A stretch of DNA of 5,568 bases. Source: Rhizobium leguminosarum (GTDB lineage Bacteria; Pseudomonadota; Alphaproteobacteria; Rhizobiales; Rhizobiaceae). Made by a program: the position numbers and the translations under genes. The stretch spans positions 1 to 5,568 of the forward strand of contig NZ_LWBS01000041.1 in the NCBI RefSeq assembly GCF_001652265.1, in the 5' to 3' direction. Below, in pieces: positions 1 to 5,319 of the stretch. Below the pieces are notes generated by a model. The model worked only from the letters and a program-made list of their open reading frames with translations, made no database searches and had not been told where the DNA came from. Within the stretch, counting starts at the first letter, position 1. Every line of letters begins with the position of its first letter.

Positions 1-129
1 GGAGCGGCAATCAGAAGACGATGAAACTCTTGCCAGCGACAATCAACATGATAACTTCGCTCCAACCGCGACATAAGAATCTCATCCAGATTGTCGCTCG
101 CGTCTCATCCTGATCGTCGCGCTATAGCA
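1..129. mobile_element. Probable insertion-element terminus (IS21-type suspected), continuing beyond the left edge
   Basis: This stretch is unrelated to the antiporter gene it interrupts. It contains two near-identical 18-mers at 80-97 and 103-120 (TCTCATCCAGATTGTCGC and TCTCATCCTGATCGTCGC, 16 of 18 bases equal). Two looser copies run in the opposite direction, beginning GCGGCAATC at 4 and GCGACAATC at 36. Arrays of such short repeats near a terminus are typical of IS21-family elements, whose ends also carry TG...CA. Here the antiporter homology stops at 130 and the foreign side ends in CA at 128-129. No transposase reading frame is visible in the 129 bases, so the family assignment is inference. 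A deletion junction or another repeat-bearing element remains possible. Confidence 0.4.
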
Positions 130-516
130 GGCTCCGAGCAAAAGAGCAGAAGCCGCTCCGAGACCCAGTATCCATGACCCGAGGAATGCGAGTGCGACGA
201 TGGTCAGCGGCATGGCTATCCCGAGAAGTCGCCATGTCGTCATCCACAGTTTCCATCCGATCGGACGGTCGAGTTTAAGCCCTGCACCCATCAGCGCGAC
301 GATGACGACGATCTCGGTCATCCGCTCAGTAAATTCACGGTTTTCCAGCGGATTGAAGCGCGGGAGAAATGGGAACGGCGACCATGCAAGCAGTGCGCCA
401 ATGGCCAGGCACGCGATTGGAAGCGACAATGGGAGCCTTCTCATCATCAGCGGCAACCAGGCGGTAAGAAGGACGACAACACCGAGGATGGTCAGAGTGA
501 CGATATAAAGGTCCAT
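82..516 (-). pseudogene. Cation:proton antiporter, N-terminal fragment cut by an inserted element
   Basis: The product is the N-terminus of an inner-membrane monovalent cation:proton antiporter of the CPA/NhaP type, which would exchange Na+ or K+ for protons. About four hydrophobic segments are visible, near residues 4-25, 29-47, 66-80 and 95-120. The stretch MTEIVVIVALMGAGLKLD is typical of this family. Native sequence ends with LLLGA at residue 129 (base 130), just where homologues continue with a V-L-A-P-T-D-P-like motif. The next 15 residues (CYSATIRMRRERQSG) are basic, hydrophilic and read from the foreign DNA until a stop at 82-84. Family members are usually 400 residues or more, so the ion-transport core is missing and the gene should be dead. 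The start at 514-516 has an AGGA about 11 bases upstream. The gene is divergent from the BON gene. Confidence 0.8.
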
Positions 517-608
517 TCAGCCCATTTTCCTGAGGATCGATTTCTTACGCTCTAGCACACCGGGGGCGAGCGATGTCCGGCGACAATCCGTTTCCAGCGG
601 CCTGGGCC

Positions 609-626
609 AAGGCGCTCCCGCGCCTT
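609..626. other. Perfect 7-bp stem-loop in the divergent intergenic region
   Basis: AAGGCGC at 609-615 pairs with GCGCCTT at 620-626 across a TCCC loop. It lies about 90 bases upstream of the antiporter start and 180 bases upstream of the BON start. No T-run follows directly on either strand, so it is not a classical intrinsic terminator. It could be a leader structure of the antiporter transcript or have no function. Confidence 0.3.
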
Positions 627-678
627 TCGCTGTTTACTGAACGTTCTTAAATTCACTCAGCTAATCGGCGAGAATGAT

Positions 679-719
679 ACTTAAGTCAGATGATGCCGAG
701 GGAAAGTCGGACTTAAGTC
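679..719. promoter_or_regulatory. Pair of identical ACTTAAGT palindromes upstream of the BON gene
   Basis: ACTTAAGTC occurs at 679-687 and again at 711-719. The core ACTTAAGT is self-complementary, and the second copy extends to the perfect 10-bp palindrome GACTTAAGTC at 710-719. The copies are 32 bases apart, close to three turns of the helix, which would place two bound dimers on one face of the DNA. They lie 85-130 bases before the BON start, in the region shared with the divergent antiporter gene. Operator function is inferred from geometry only; no regulator is encoded nearby. Confidence 0.35.
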
Positions 720-800
720 GGGCTAACAACCTCAGAAGCCACTACTCATGTATTAGCTTGAGGTCACGTATAGGTCCGCTGAGGGGGGCGGAACGGGAGG

Positions 801-1114
801 AAGATATGAAGTTCAGCTCTGACAGCTACGGCCATGAAGAGTGCTGTTCACAAGGCCATAGTTCGGCGTCGACCATCGCGACAATCGAAGCAGCCCTTTC
901 CGCCGATTCAAACATCGACAGCAGTGCCATCCAGATCAGGATGCTCGGCCCTGTCGTCCTGCTCGAAGGCTACATAACAAACACCGCAGACCGCGAGAAA
1001 GCCATCTCGCTTGTGGCGATGATCGTCGGCCAGGAGAAGGTCCAGGACCGAATGCTGAGCCATTTCCCCAGCAGTAGCCGACGGGATTTAGACGGGCTGG
1101 GACTAAGGTACTAA
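801..1114 (+). CDS. Small BON-domain protein
   Basis: The product is a 102-residue protein starting at ATG 806, chosen because GGGAGGAAG ends a few bases upstream; the frame extends further upstream (to ATG 674) but without family-like sequence. A single BON (bacterial OsmY and nodulation) domain spans roughly residues 24-88. It shows the expected order: helix (TIATIEAALSAD), strand (SAIQIRMLG), the V-L-L-E-G turn-strand, the helix DREKAISLVAMIVG and the final strand KVQDRM. BON domains are known to bind phospholipid or envelope components, often in osmotic stress proteins. Unlike OsmY this protein has no visible signal peptide or second BON copy, so it is probably cytoplasmic or membrane-associated. 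Two adjacent cysteines (13-14) sit in the Ser/Gly-rich leader. The last ~14 residues are basic and unconserved in appearance. The start coordinate includes the ribosome binding site; coding bases are 806-1114. Confidence 0.78.
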
Positions 1115-1205
1115 GGTAGATAGCCCCGGTATGAAGTCCTCGAACAGTTCCTCTGTTTGACGGTTTGGCCCCCAGTGGAACCAACCGCATCAAAGGAGGA
1201 AACAG

Positions 1206-1320
1206 ATGAATATCAAAGCAATAGGAATTGCCGTTGTTGGCATCGACGTCGGCCTTTGCGCAGTCGTCGACGGTAACTGGAGCGGCAGGTGGGGCTGCAA
1301 CGGGCGCAGTCGAACCCCTT
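1206..1320 (+). pseudogene. Frameshifted 5' end of a small Gly/Ala-rich exported protein gene
   Basis: A strong Shine-Dalgarno (AAAGGAGGAAAC) precedes ATG 1206. The first ~22 codons give a hydrophobic, signal-like start, MNIKAIGIAVVGIDVGLCAV. At about 1269 the coherent sequence moves to the +1 frame, where TVTGAAGGAATGAVEP appears. That Gly/Ala pattern is common in small periplasmic or surface proteins of Rhizobiales. Homology-like sequence then stops near 1315, next to a dehydrogenase fragment on the opposite strand. In the ATG frame translation continues to 1550 but the product looks like random sequence rich in Arg, Ser and Trp. I read this as the truncated start of a decayed gene; a genuine 114-residue protein is possible but unlikely. 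Confidence 0.5.
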
Positions 1321-1323
1321 TCT

Positions 1324-1436
1324 TCAATGAGCAGTATAGCCCCGTCCACCAAATGGTGCCCCCAGTGATGAAACTGGTGCTCGGACAAGAGGAAACACAC
1401 AAGAGTCGCGACCTCTTCCGGTATTCCGCCGTTCCC
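1324..1436 (-). pseudogene. C-terminal relic of a short-chain dehydrogenase/reductase
   Basis: Reading the minus strand in three successive frames rebuilds a classical SDR C-terminus. First comes GGIPEEVATLVCFLLSE, then TSFITGGTIW, then GYTAH with its stop at 1324-1326. In intact SDRs this end follows the NADP-binding Rossmann core and forms the ...SFITGxxxxVDGGY... substrate-lid region. Three small losses explain the frame changes: about two bases lost (or one gained) after the GAG codon of LLSE, one G lost in TGG-GTG, and one G lost in GGG-GGC. The rest of the gene (about 200 residues, including the catalytic Ser-Tyr-Lys) is not recognisable upstream. The relic therefore cannot be functional. 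Confidence 0.72.
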
Positions 1437-1720
1437 TGTCTTTGTTGGTACGATGACCACATTTCGGTTGCCGATGATTCAACGCGATCGAGAAACTCGC
1501 GAAACTGGAGCGGGCCTCTGCGTCGCCTACCGGTGTCTGACTGCTATTAATGGCTTCGACACTGCCGGACCATGGCCCGTGCATAGGTGCATAATAGTAT
1601 CCATTTTACCGACAGGTGGTGCACCTTCGCGGAATGACTGCGATCTAGGGTTCGTTGATATGCCGCGTGCGTCTTCGCTGTCGGTGATGCCGGGACGGAT
1701 GGTGTTGTCGCACGCGGCTC

Positions 1721-1738
1721 GCCGAGCCGACGCTCGGC
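1721..1738. other. Strong GC-rich stem-loop
   Basis: GCCGAGC at 1721-1727 pairs perfectly with GCTCGGC at 1732-1738 around a CGAC loop. An alternative overlapping pairing GGCTC/GAGCC (1716-1720 with 1724-1728) is possible. It is followed by AAAACTCGATTTTC, which is not an uninterrupted T-run, so a Rho-independent terminator on the plus strand is only a weak possibility. Confidence 0.3.
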
Positions 1739-1901
1739 AAAACTCGATTTTCAAGTTTTTCCGCGAGTGAGGACTATCACCAGCGTCCACGAAATTTCGC
1801 CATTCATTGTCTTTTCGAGGAAAAGTCTGCTGCAAGCGACGCTGGAACTAACGGCCGATGGTCATGTTATCCATTCGTGCTCCATCGCGACAAGGGCGCT
1901 C

Positions 1902-1921
1902 CATCAAGAACACTCTTGATG
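1902..1921. promoter_or_regulatory. Perfect 8-bp inverted repeat before the small hypothetical gene
   Basis: CATCAAGA at 1902-1909 is mirrored by TCTTGATG at 1914-1921 with an ACAC spacer. It ends 35 bases before the start codon at 1957 and upstream of its GGAGG. It could be an operator for a dimeric regulator or a hairpin in the 5' leader of the transcript. Neither is shown by the sequence alone. Confidence 0.35.
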
Positions 1922-1956
1922 ATGCTGCGAGCGATCACGCCTTGGAGGAGAGTACG

Positions 1957-2226
1957 ATGGACGATAATGAGAAAAAAGAAGGCACTTCGGGCGTTATGCC
2001 TACCCGGCTAGGCGTCGTCCCGCCAGAGCGGAAGGGTCAGGCAACCTTAACCGCCCACCAAGAAGAGATCGTAAACGCCTACCGCGCCGGCCGAATGGGC
2101 GAGGTGCAGTTTCAGAGGTATTTGACCGACGATCCTATTATCGCCGAGTATGTTCGCCGCATCGCGCACCCGCGAGACGATCCGCGACCCGCGGATTGGG
2201 CACGCGACAAGCGTCGCGATGGATAG
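1957..2226 (+). CDS. Small hypothetical protein, 89 residues
   Basis: The gene starts at ATG 1957, supported by TTGGAGGAGAG seven or so bases upstream; an earlier in-frame ATG at 1858 has no such site. The product is hydrophilic, without signal peptide or membrane segment. It has an acidic/lysine-rich N-terminus (MDDNEKKEGTSG), a Pro-containing linker, and one predicted helical core at about residues 32-70 (LTAHQEEIVNAYRAGRMG, then FQRYLTDDPIIAEYVRRIA). The tail is rich in Asp, Arg and Pro. I do not recognise the family. The compact helical core and charged ends would suit a small protein that binds a partner, but nothing shows a function. It is isolated among relics, and its stop is followed by a decayed region, so it could itself be recent or non-conserved. 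Confidence 0.5.
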   Translation: MDDNEKKEGTSGVMPTRLGVVPPERKGQATLTAHQEEIVNAYRAGRMGEVQFQRYLTDDPIIAEYVRRIAHPRDDPRPADWARDKRRDG

Positions 2227-2400
2227 CGCAGGCAACAAAACCCACCGCCATTCCGCTACTCAAGACGTATGGATTGGACGTCGGGAGGCTCTGCGAGCGC
2301 CACAATTTCGTAATCGCCGATCATCTGGTGCTGATCACTCCCCAGCACCGCTAGAGTCCAATAGTCCGGTTCCGCGCCGAAGACCGTCGATAGCCGGAGG
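2227..2400. other. Unassigned stretch between the hypothetical gene and the ligase relic
   Basis: One plus-strand frame gives a protein-like run (TAIPLLKTYGLDVGRLCER, then HNFVIADHLVLITPQHR) ending in a stop at 2352-2354. It has no start codon with a ribosome binding site and I do not recognise it. It may be a further gene fragment. Confidence 0.3.
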
Positions 2401-2595
2401 GGCGGAAACTACGTCTTTGCTCAGCCGACCCTGATCGCCGAGATCGAATTCCGCGGCTGGACCGACGACCGTAATTTGCGCGATGCATCGTACAAGGGCT
2501 GGCGCGAAGTTCGGAATGACGCGGCCCTTTTGAGTTGGATTGAGCCGGTGGCAGAAGCCGAACACGAGCAAATTTTTTATGGCCGCCGCTCTTGA
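2401..2595 (+). pseudogene. C-terminal relic of a LigD-type ATP-dependent DNA ligase
   Basis: In one plus-strand frame the sequence encodes NYVFAQPTLIAEIEF, then RGWTDDRNLRDASYKGWRE, ending GRRS and TGA at 2593-2595. This matches the end of the OB-fold domain of ATP-dependent ligases of the LigD/LigC group (W-V-x-P-x-L-V-A-E-I-E-F ... W-T-D-D-G-x-L-R-H-x-S-Y-K-G-L-R-E). These enzymes seal breaks in bacterial Ku-dependent end joining. The usual His after L-R is Asp here and the Leu in G-L-R-E is Trp. The tail after ~2500 is longer than usual. The same frame has a stop at 2362-2364, and the adenylation domain with its catalytic K-x-D-G is absent. Another frame (about 2335-2400, APLESNSPVPRRRPS) may carry a little more of the linker. 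No start or ribosome binding site is present. Confidence 0.7.
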
Positions 2596-2641
2596 ATCCG
2601 AAATTGGCCAACCATTAGTGTAGCGACTTGAACGAAGCCGG

Positions 2642-2963
2642 AGCTCACAAGCTGCGGCCCTACCGAGAAAGCGCTACAGCACTGTCGGGACGGAGCGCCT
2701 GGACGACAAGGAGATCGATCGGCTGGTCAGGTGCACGGGTGCACGGCCATGGCGGCAGGCATTCGCGGTGATCTGAGCGAAATAGAGCGTGCTTTCAAAT
2801 TTTCAGATCACTCGTTGCGGGCGCCGGTCTGGCCTCCTCAGCCGAAGTCGATGTGCGCTATGTGCAGAAGCAGCTCGCGCATGCCTCGGCCGAGATAATC
2901 CGCCGGTACCAGCGGCGGGGCAATCGGTTCCGAGTTAATCTCACCAAGGCATCGGGACTTTGA
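2642..2963 (+). pseudogene. Tyrosine recombinase/integrase, C-terminal catalytic relic (left copy)
   Basis: The fragment is the catalytic end of a tyrosine site-specific recombinase. In order it shows STVGTERLDDKEIDRLV, AAGIRGDLSEIERAFKF, the box HSLRAG (His and Arg of the active site at about 2809-2820), then GLASSAEVDVRYVQKQ, LAHAS (the second conserved His) and RRYQRR with the nucleophile Tyr. It closes with RFRVNLTKASGL and TGA at 2961-2963. Two mutations break it: an 8-bp tandem duplication at 2730-2745, and two extra bases in the Ala codon after HSLR (GCGCC for GCC, at about 2821-2825). Removing these gives an uninterrupted frame of about 100 codons. The N-terminal core-binding domain and the first catalytic Arg are not visible, and the upstream frame closes at 2621-2623. 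Catalytic residues are otherwise conserved, so decay may be recent. Confidence 0.82.
2730..2745 (+). repeat. 8-bp tandem duplication (GGTGCACG x2) in the integrase relic
   Basis: GGTGCACG occurs at 2730-2737 and again at 2738-2745. Deleting one copy joins DRLVRCT directly to AMAAGIRGDLSE in a single frame, which is the expected integrase sequence. This shows the duplication to be a disabling mutation rather than a regulatory repeat. Confidence 0.75.
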
Positions 2964-3051
2964 AGAAGCCCCCCACGTGAAGCCGTAAGGACCCGCACCG
3001 AATGTTCCGCTTGCAGCTTCAATTGAAACAAGGAGCCAAAAACCCGCCGGT

Positions 3052-4875
3052 TCAGCCCGTCTTTCGTAACGCGTAGGCGTACTCAGTTGCTGGAGCGCTC
3101 ACATTGAACTGGCTGATCAACTCGTGCAATTTGGCGCTCTCGTTAGCAAGCGCCGCAGACGCCGCGCTGGCTTCCTCGACCATGGCTGCGTTCTGTTGGG
3201 TCGTTTGGTCGAGGCTGTTGACGGCAGTGTTGATCTCAGCGAGGCCCACCGACTGCTCGCGTGACGACACGGCGATCGCATCCACGTGCTGGTTCATTGC
3301 AACCACCAGTTTGCCAATCTGCGTCAAGGCTTCACCGGTTTTCGATACGAGGTCAACACCTGTCGCCACTTCGCCACTCGAGGTCTGAATGAGCGCCTTG
3401 ATCTCCTTGGCAGCTTGCGCAGAGCGCTGGGCCAGTTCACGGACTTCCTGAGCCACGACGGCGAAGCCCTTGCCCGCCTCGCCGGCTCGGGCGGCCTCGA
3501 CGCCAGCGTTCAGGGCCAGGAGGTTGGTCTGAAAGGCAATTTCATCGATGACGCCGATAATGCTCGATATTTGGTTGGACGATTGCTCGATCCGGCTCAT
3601 CGCCTGTACCGCCTGACGGACGATCTCGCCGGAATTTGTGGCACTGGCATTGGCTTGGGCCGCAACGTTGCGCGCTTCATCGGCGCGCTTGGAAGAAGAT
3701 GCGACGTTCGCGGTGATCTCATCCAGTGCAGCGGCAGTCTGTTCCAATGCCGCAGCCTGCTGCTCGGTGCGCTTGGCTAGATCGTTCGCACTGTTGGCGA
3801 TCTCGCTCGATCCGGTGTCAATATTGACTGTTGATCCCGCGACTTTCAAAAGCGTGCGGCAAAGTTGTGCGATAGCGCTGTTGAAATCGTTTCGCAGCGC
3901 CTCAAAGTCCGCGTCGAATGGTTCGCTGATCTGGATCGTAAGATCGCCACGTGCGACCTTTTTCAGGCTCGCCGCCAACCCGTCTGTAGCCTGGGCCATG
4001 GCCGCAGCCCTGGCGTGGTCGATTTGCTCCCGCCTCTGCCGTTCGCTCTCTGTCAGCGAGCGATTGTTCTCCATCTCCTCGTCGGCCTTGATCTTGGCAA
4101 GGGCTGTCTGCCGGAATACTTCGACAGCACCCGCCATGGAGCCAATTTCGTCCGTGCGGTCGGCGCAAGGAATAGCTGAAACCGTGTCACCCGCAGCCAG
4201 CCCAGTCATCGAACTGGTAATCAACTTGATAGGTCGAGAGATTTGAAAGGCGACATATGCGATCGCCCCCGCGACGATTGCGAGAACGAGCGCCATCAAC
4301 GCCCATGTGCTCCAGAGAATTGTCGAGTAGGTAGACTTGCTGCTCTCGTAGGAGGCGTCGGAGCCACTTACGTTGATGTTCAACAGCTCGCGGGAGTCCT
4401 TTTCGAGATCCTCTACAATCGGCTCCATGCTCTTGTAGAAGATGACTTTCGCCGCGTCATTGTCATTTCGGCGCGACTTTTCGAGCATCGGTTCCGCGGC
4501 CTTTGCGTAATCTGTCGCCCCCTGTTCGATCAGATCCAGCAACTCTTTTTCTCGTGGAGACGATATGAGGGCCCGGTAGGCCTCAATTGCGTTCCGGAGT
4601 TCTTCTTTCTGGGAAGAAACTTGCTGTTCAGCAGAGGCGATCGCTTCGTCGCTGATCGACATGATGTGGTTGGCATAGGCGAATTTCATCTTTTGAAGTT
4701 GATATTGCATATTGCGGACCACGGAAACACTCGGCAGCCAGTTCGCGGCAATTGCAGCCGTGTCCTGATTTACCTCGCGAATGCCGCTTAGCGAAAACGA
4801 TGCAAAGGCGAGAAACATGGACGCGAACACCAAGTTGATGATGATCAACGAAGTTCTGACGGTGGGCCTGCGCAT
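3052..4875 (-). CDS. Methyl-accepting chemotaxis protein with four-helix-bundle sensor
   Basis: The product is an inner-membrane chemoreceptor of 607 residues that would control CheA kinase through CheW. The start at 4873-4875 is supported by AAGGAG nine bases upstream. TM1 is near residues 9-30 and TM2 near 185-209. Between them lies a ~155-residue helical sensor resembling the 4HB_MCP family, rich in Glu, Gln and Ala. HAMP follows (about 209-262, with SRPIKLITSSMTGLAAGD), then a coiled coil and a second HAMP-like unit (about 290-345, KKVARGDLTIQI). The signalling hairpin has its tip at IDEIAFQTNLLALNAGVEAA and GKGFAVVAQEVRELA (442-483). Gln/Glu pairs flanking the tip (EQQAAALEQTAAA, ATGVDLV, TTQQNAAMVEEASAA) are candidate methylation sites. 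The C-terminus (EYAYALRKTG) lacks the NWETF-type tether for CheR/CheB. The ligand cannot be deduced. No chemotaxis genes are adjacent; the gene stands alone, transcribed towards integrase relics. Confidence 0.95.
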   Translation of the reverse strand: MRRPTVRTSLIIINLVFASMFLAFASFSLSGIREVNQDTAAIAANWLPSVSVVRNMQYQLQKMKFAYANHIMSISDEAIASAEQQVSSQKEELRNAIEAYRALISSPREKELLDLIEQGATDYAKAAEPMLEKSRRNDNDAAKVIFYKSMEPIVEDLEKDSRELLNINVSGSDASYESSKSTYSTILWSTWALMALVLAIVAGAIAYVAFQISRPIKLITSSMTGLAAGDTVSAIPCADRTDEIGSMAGAVEVFRQTALAKIKADEEMENNRSLTESERQRREQIDHARAAAMAQATDGLAASLKKVARGDLTIQISEPFDADFEALRNDFNSAIAQLCRTLLKVAGSTVNIDTGSSEIANSANDLAKRTEQQAAALEQTAAALDEITANVASSSKRADEARNVAAQANASATNSGEIVRQAVQAMSRIEQSSNQISSIIGVIDEIAFQTNLLALNAGVEAARAGEAGKGFAVVAQEVRELAQRSAQAAKEIKALIQTSSGEVATGVDLVSKTGEALTQIGKLVVAMNQHVDAIAVSSREQSVGLAEINTAVNSLDQTTQQNAAMVEEASAASAALANESAKLHELISQFNVSAPATEYAYALRKTG

Positions 4876-4879
4876 GTAC

Positions 4880-4895
4880 GTTCGCTCCTTGGCAA
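4880..4895 (-). promoter_or_regulatory. Ribosome binding site of the chemoreceptor gene
   Basis: On the minus strand CCAAGGAGCGAACGTAC precedes the ATG. The AAGGAG is well placed and fixes this start over any later Met. Confidence 0.7.
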
Positions 4896-4924
4896 TAGTT
4901 AATCAGGGCAGGTGATGAACCTCG

Positions 4925-4937
4925 GCTTACGGTAAGC
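4925..4937. promoter_or_regulatory. 13-bp perfect palindrome upstream of the chemoreceptor
   Basis: GCTTAC and GTAAGC flank a single G, centred about 56 bases before the start codon. This is where an operator or a factor binding near the promoter would lie. No convincing -35/-10 pair could be assigned on the minus strand around it. Function is inferred only from symmetry and position. Confidence 0.35.
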
Positions 4938-4989
4938 AAGTTCCTAATTTTAGTACGCGCTGTTTAACTAACGATGAACGATGGTATGT

Positions 4990-5090
4990 AAGCGTCAGGC
5001 CGGTCTGACCTACTCGGCCGACGTCGACGAGCGCTACGCAAATGCAACTGGGAACATGCCAGCGCGGAAATGCCTGTATCAGCGGTGGCG
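4990..5090 (+). pseudogene. Second tyrosine integrase relic (right copy), strongly decayed
   Basis: The plus strand shows QAGLTYSADVDERY in one frame. A frame change then gives QMQLG, another gives HASAEM, and a last one gives YQRWR. Placed in order these align with GLASSAEVDVRY, VQKQLAHASAEI and RRYQRR of the left relic, at both protein and base level (for example GCCGGTCTG starting both). The DERY and LGHASAEM spellings are closer to what intact members of the family usually show than those of the left copy, so this is not simply a duplicate of it. At least three small indels have occurred, including an extra A at about 5054. Upstream of 4990 nothing of the integrase remains, and nothing follows YQRWR. 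The ATG at 4981 opens a 43-residue frame to 5112 but this is a by-product of the relic. Confidence 0.68.
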
Positions 5091-5097
5091 ACTAGCA

Positions 5098-5126
5098 CAC
5101 GGATCTATTTAAAGCGGATATCCGTG
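5098..5126. other. Inverted repeat with 15-base loop
   Basis: CACGGAT at 5098-5104 pairs with ATCCGTG at 5120-5126. The loop is AT-rich at its start (CTATTTAAAG). It directly follows the right integrase relic, so it might be a remnant of a recombination site or a terminator-like structure, though no T-run follows. Confidence 0.3.
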
Positions 5127-5197
5127 CGTGGCTACTGCTGGTGTTGCACCAAGGTCGCGATGCCGCCAATATTGAACCAAGCAGGTGAAGTACATAG

Positions 5198-5232
5198 TGT
5201 TTTCTATATTGTTTTCTATATTTTATTTTCTA
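5198..5232. repeat. AT-rich 12-bp tandem repeat
   Basis: TGTTTTCTATAT occurs twice in tandem (5198-5209 and 5210-5221), followed by a degenerate third unit (TTTATTTTCTA). The block stands out from its GC-rich surroundings and lies about 90-120 bases upstream of the PDZ-type gene. It could be a promoter-region element (curved or easily melted DNA) or a replication slippage product. Confidence 0.6.
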
Positions 5233-5319
5233 GGTCATTGCTTAAGACATCTTTAGAAGCCGTCGACTACCGTCTCCGTGCGGAACGAAGCAGGAGCTTT
5301 GTTCGCGCCAACCCAGGAG

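Larger units (their letters stand above)
1447..1955. other. About 500 bases without a recognisable gene
   Basis: All frames are interrupted, or give sequences without domain-like character. A short plus-strand stretch at about 1479-1541 (NAIEKLAKLERASASPTGV then a stop) has the composition of a real protein C-terminus and may be another relic, but I do not recognise it. The region also holds two stem-loops, listed separately. I see no RNA gene. Confidence 0.5.

Noticed and set aside
785..810. GGAAC near 790 (and others at 1177, 1842, 5282) as the -35 of an EcfG-type stress promoter
   Set aside because: None has a CGTT-like -10 at the required spacing.
572..890. Further GCGACAATC words near 581 and 879 as additional copies of the insertion-element repeats
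   Set aside because: Only nine bases match and the GATGAGA part is missing; such words are expected by chance in this composition.
936..1460. A 174-codon minus-strand frame
   Set aside because: Only its first part contains dehydrogenase sequence before a frameshift; the rest is antisense to the BON gene and the Gly/Ala-rich gene start.
2335..2611. Minus-strand frames of 78 and 86 codons
   Set aside because: They are antisense to the ligase relic and show no recognisable protein features.
3025..3051. Possible intrinsic terminator after the chemoreceptor (AACC-GGCG-GGTT then T-run on the minus strand)
   Set aside because: The stem has only four base pairs, too weak to call, although the T-run is in the right place.
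3104..4791. Several plus-strand reading frames of 94-202 codons opposite the chemoreceptor
   Set aside because: They mirror a well-supported 607-residue chemoreceptor with clear domains; their products have no domain character and no ribosome binding sites.
4981..5112. A 43-codon reading frame starting at ATG 4981
   Set aside because: It lies on the right integrase relic, has no ribosome binding site, and leaves the integrase frame after DERY.
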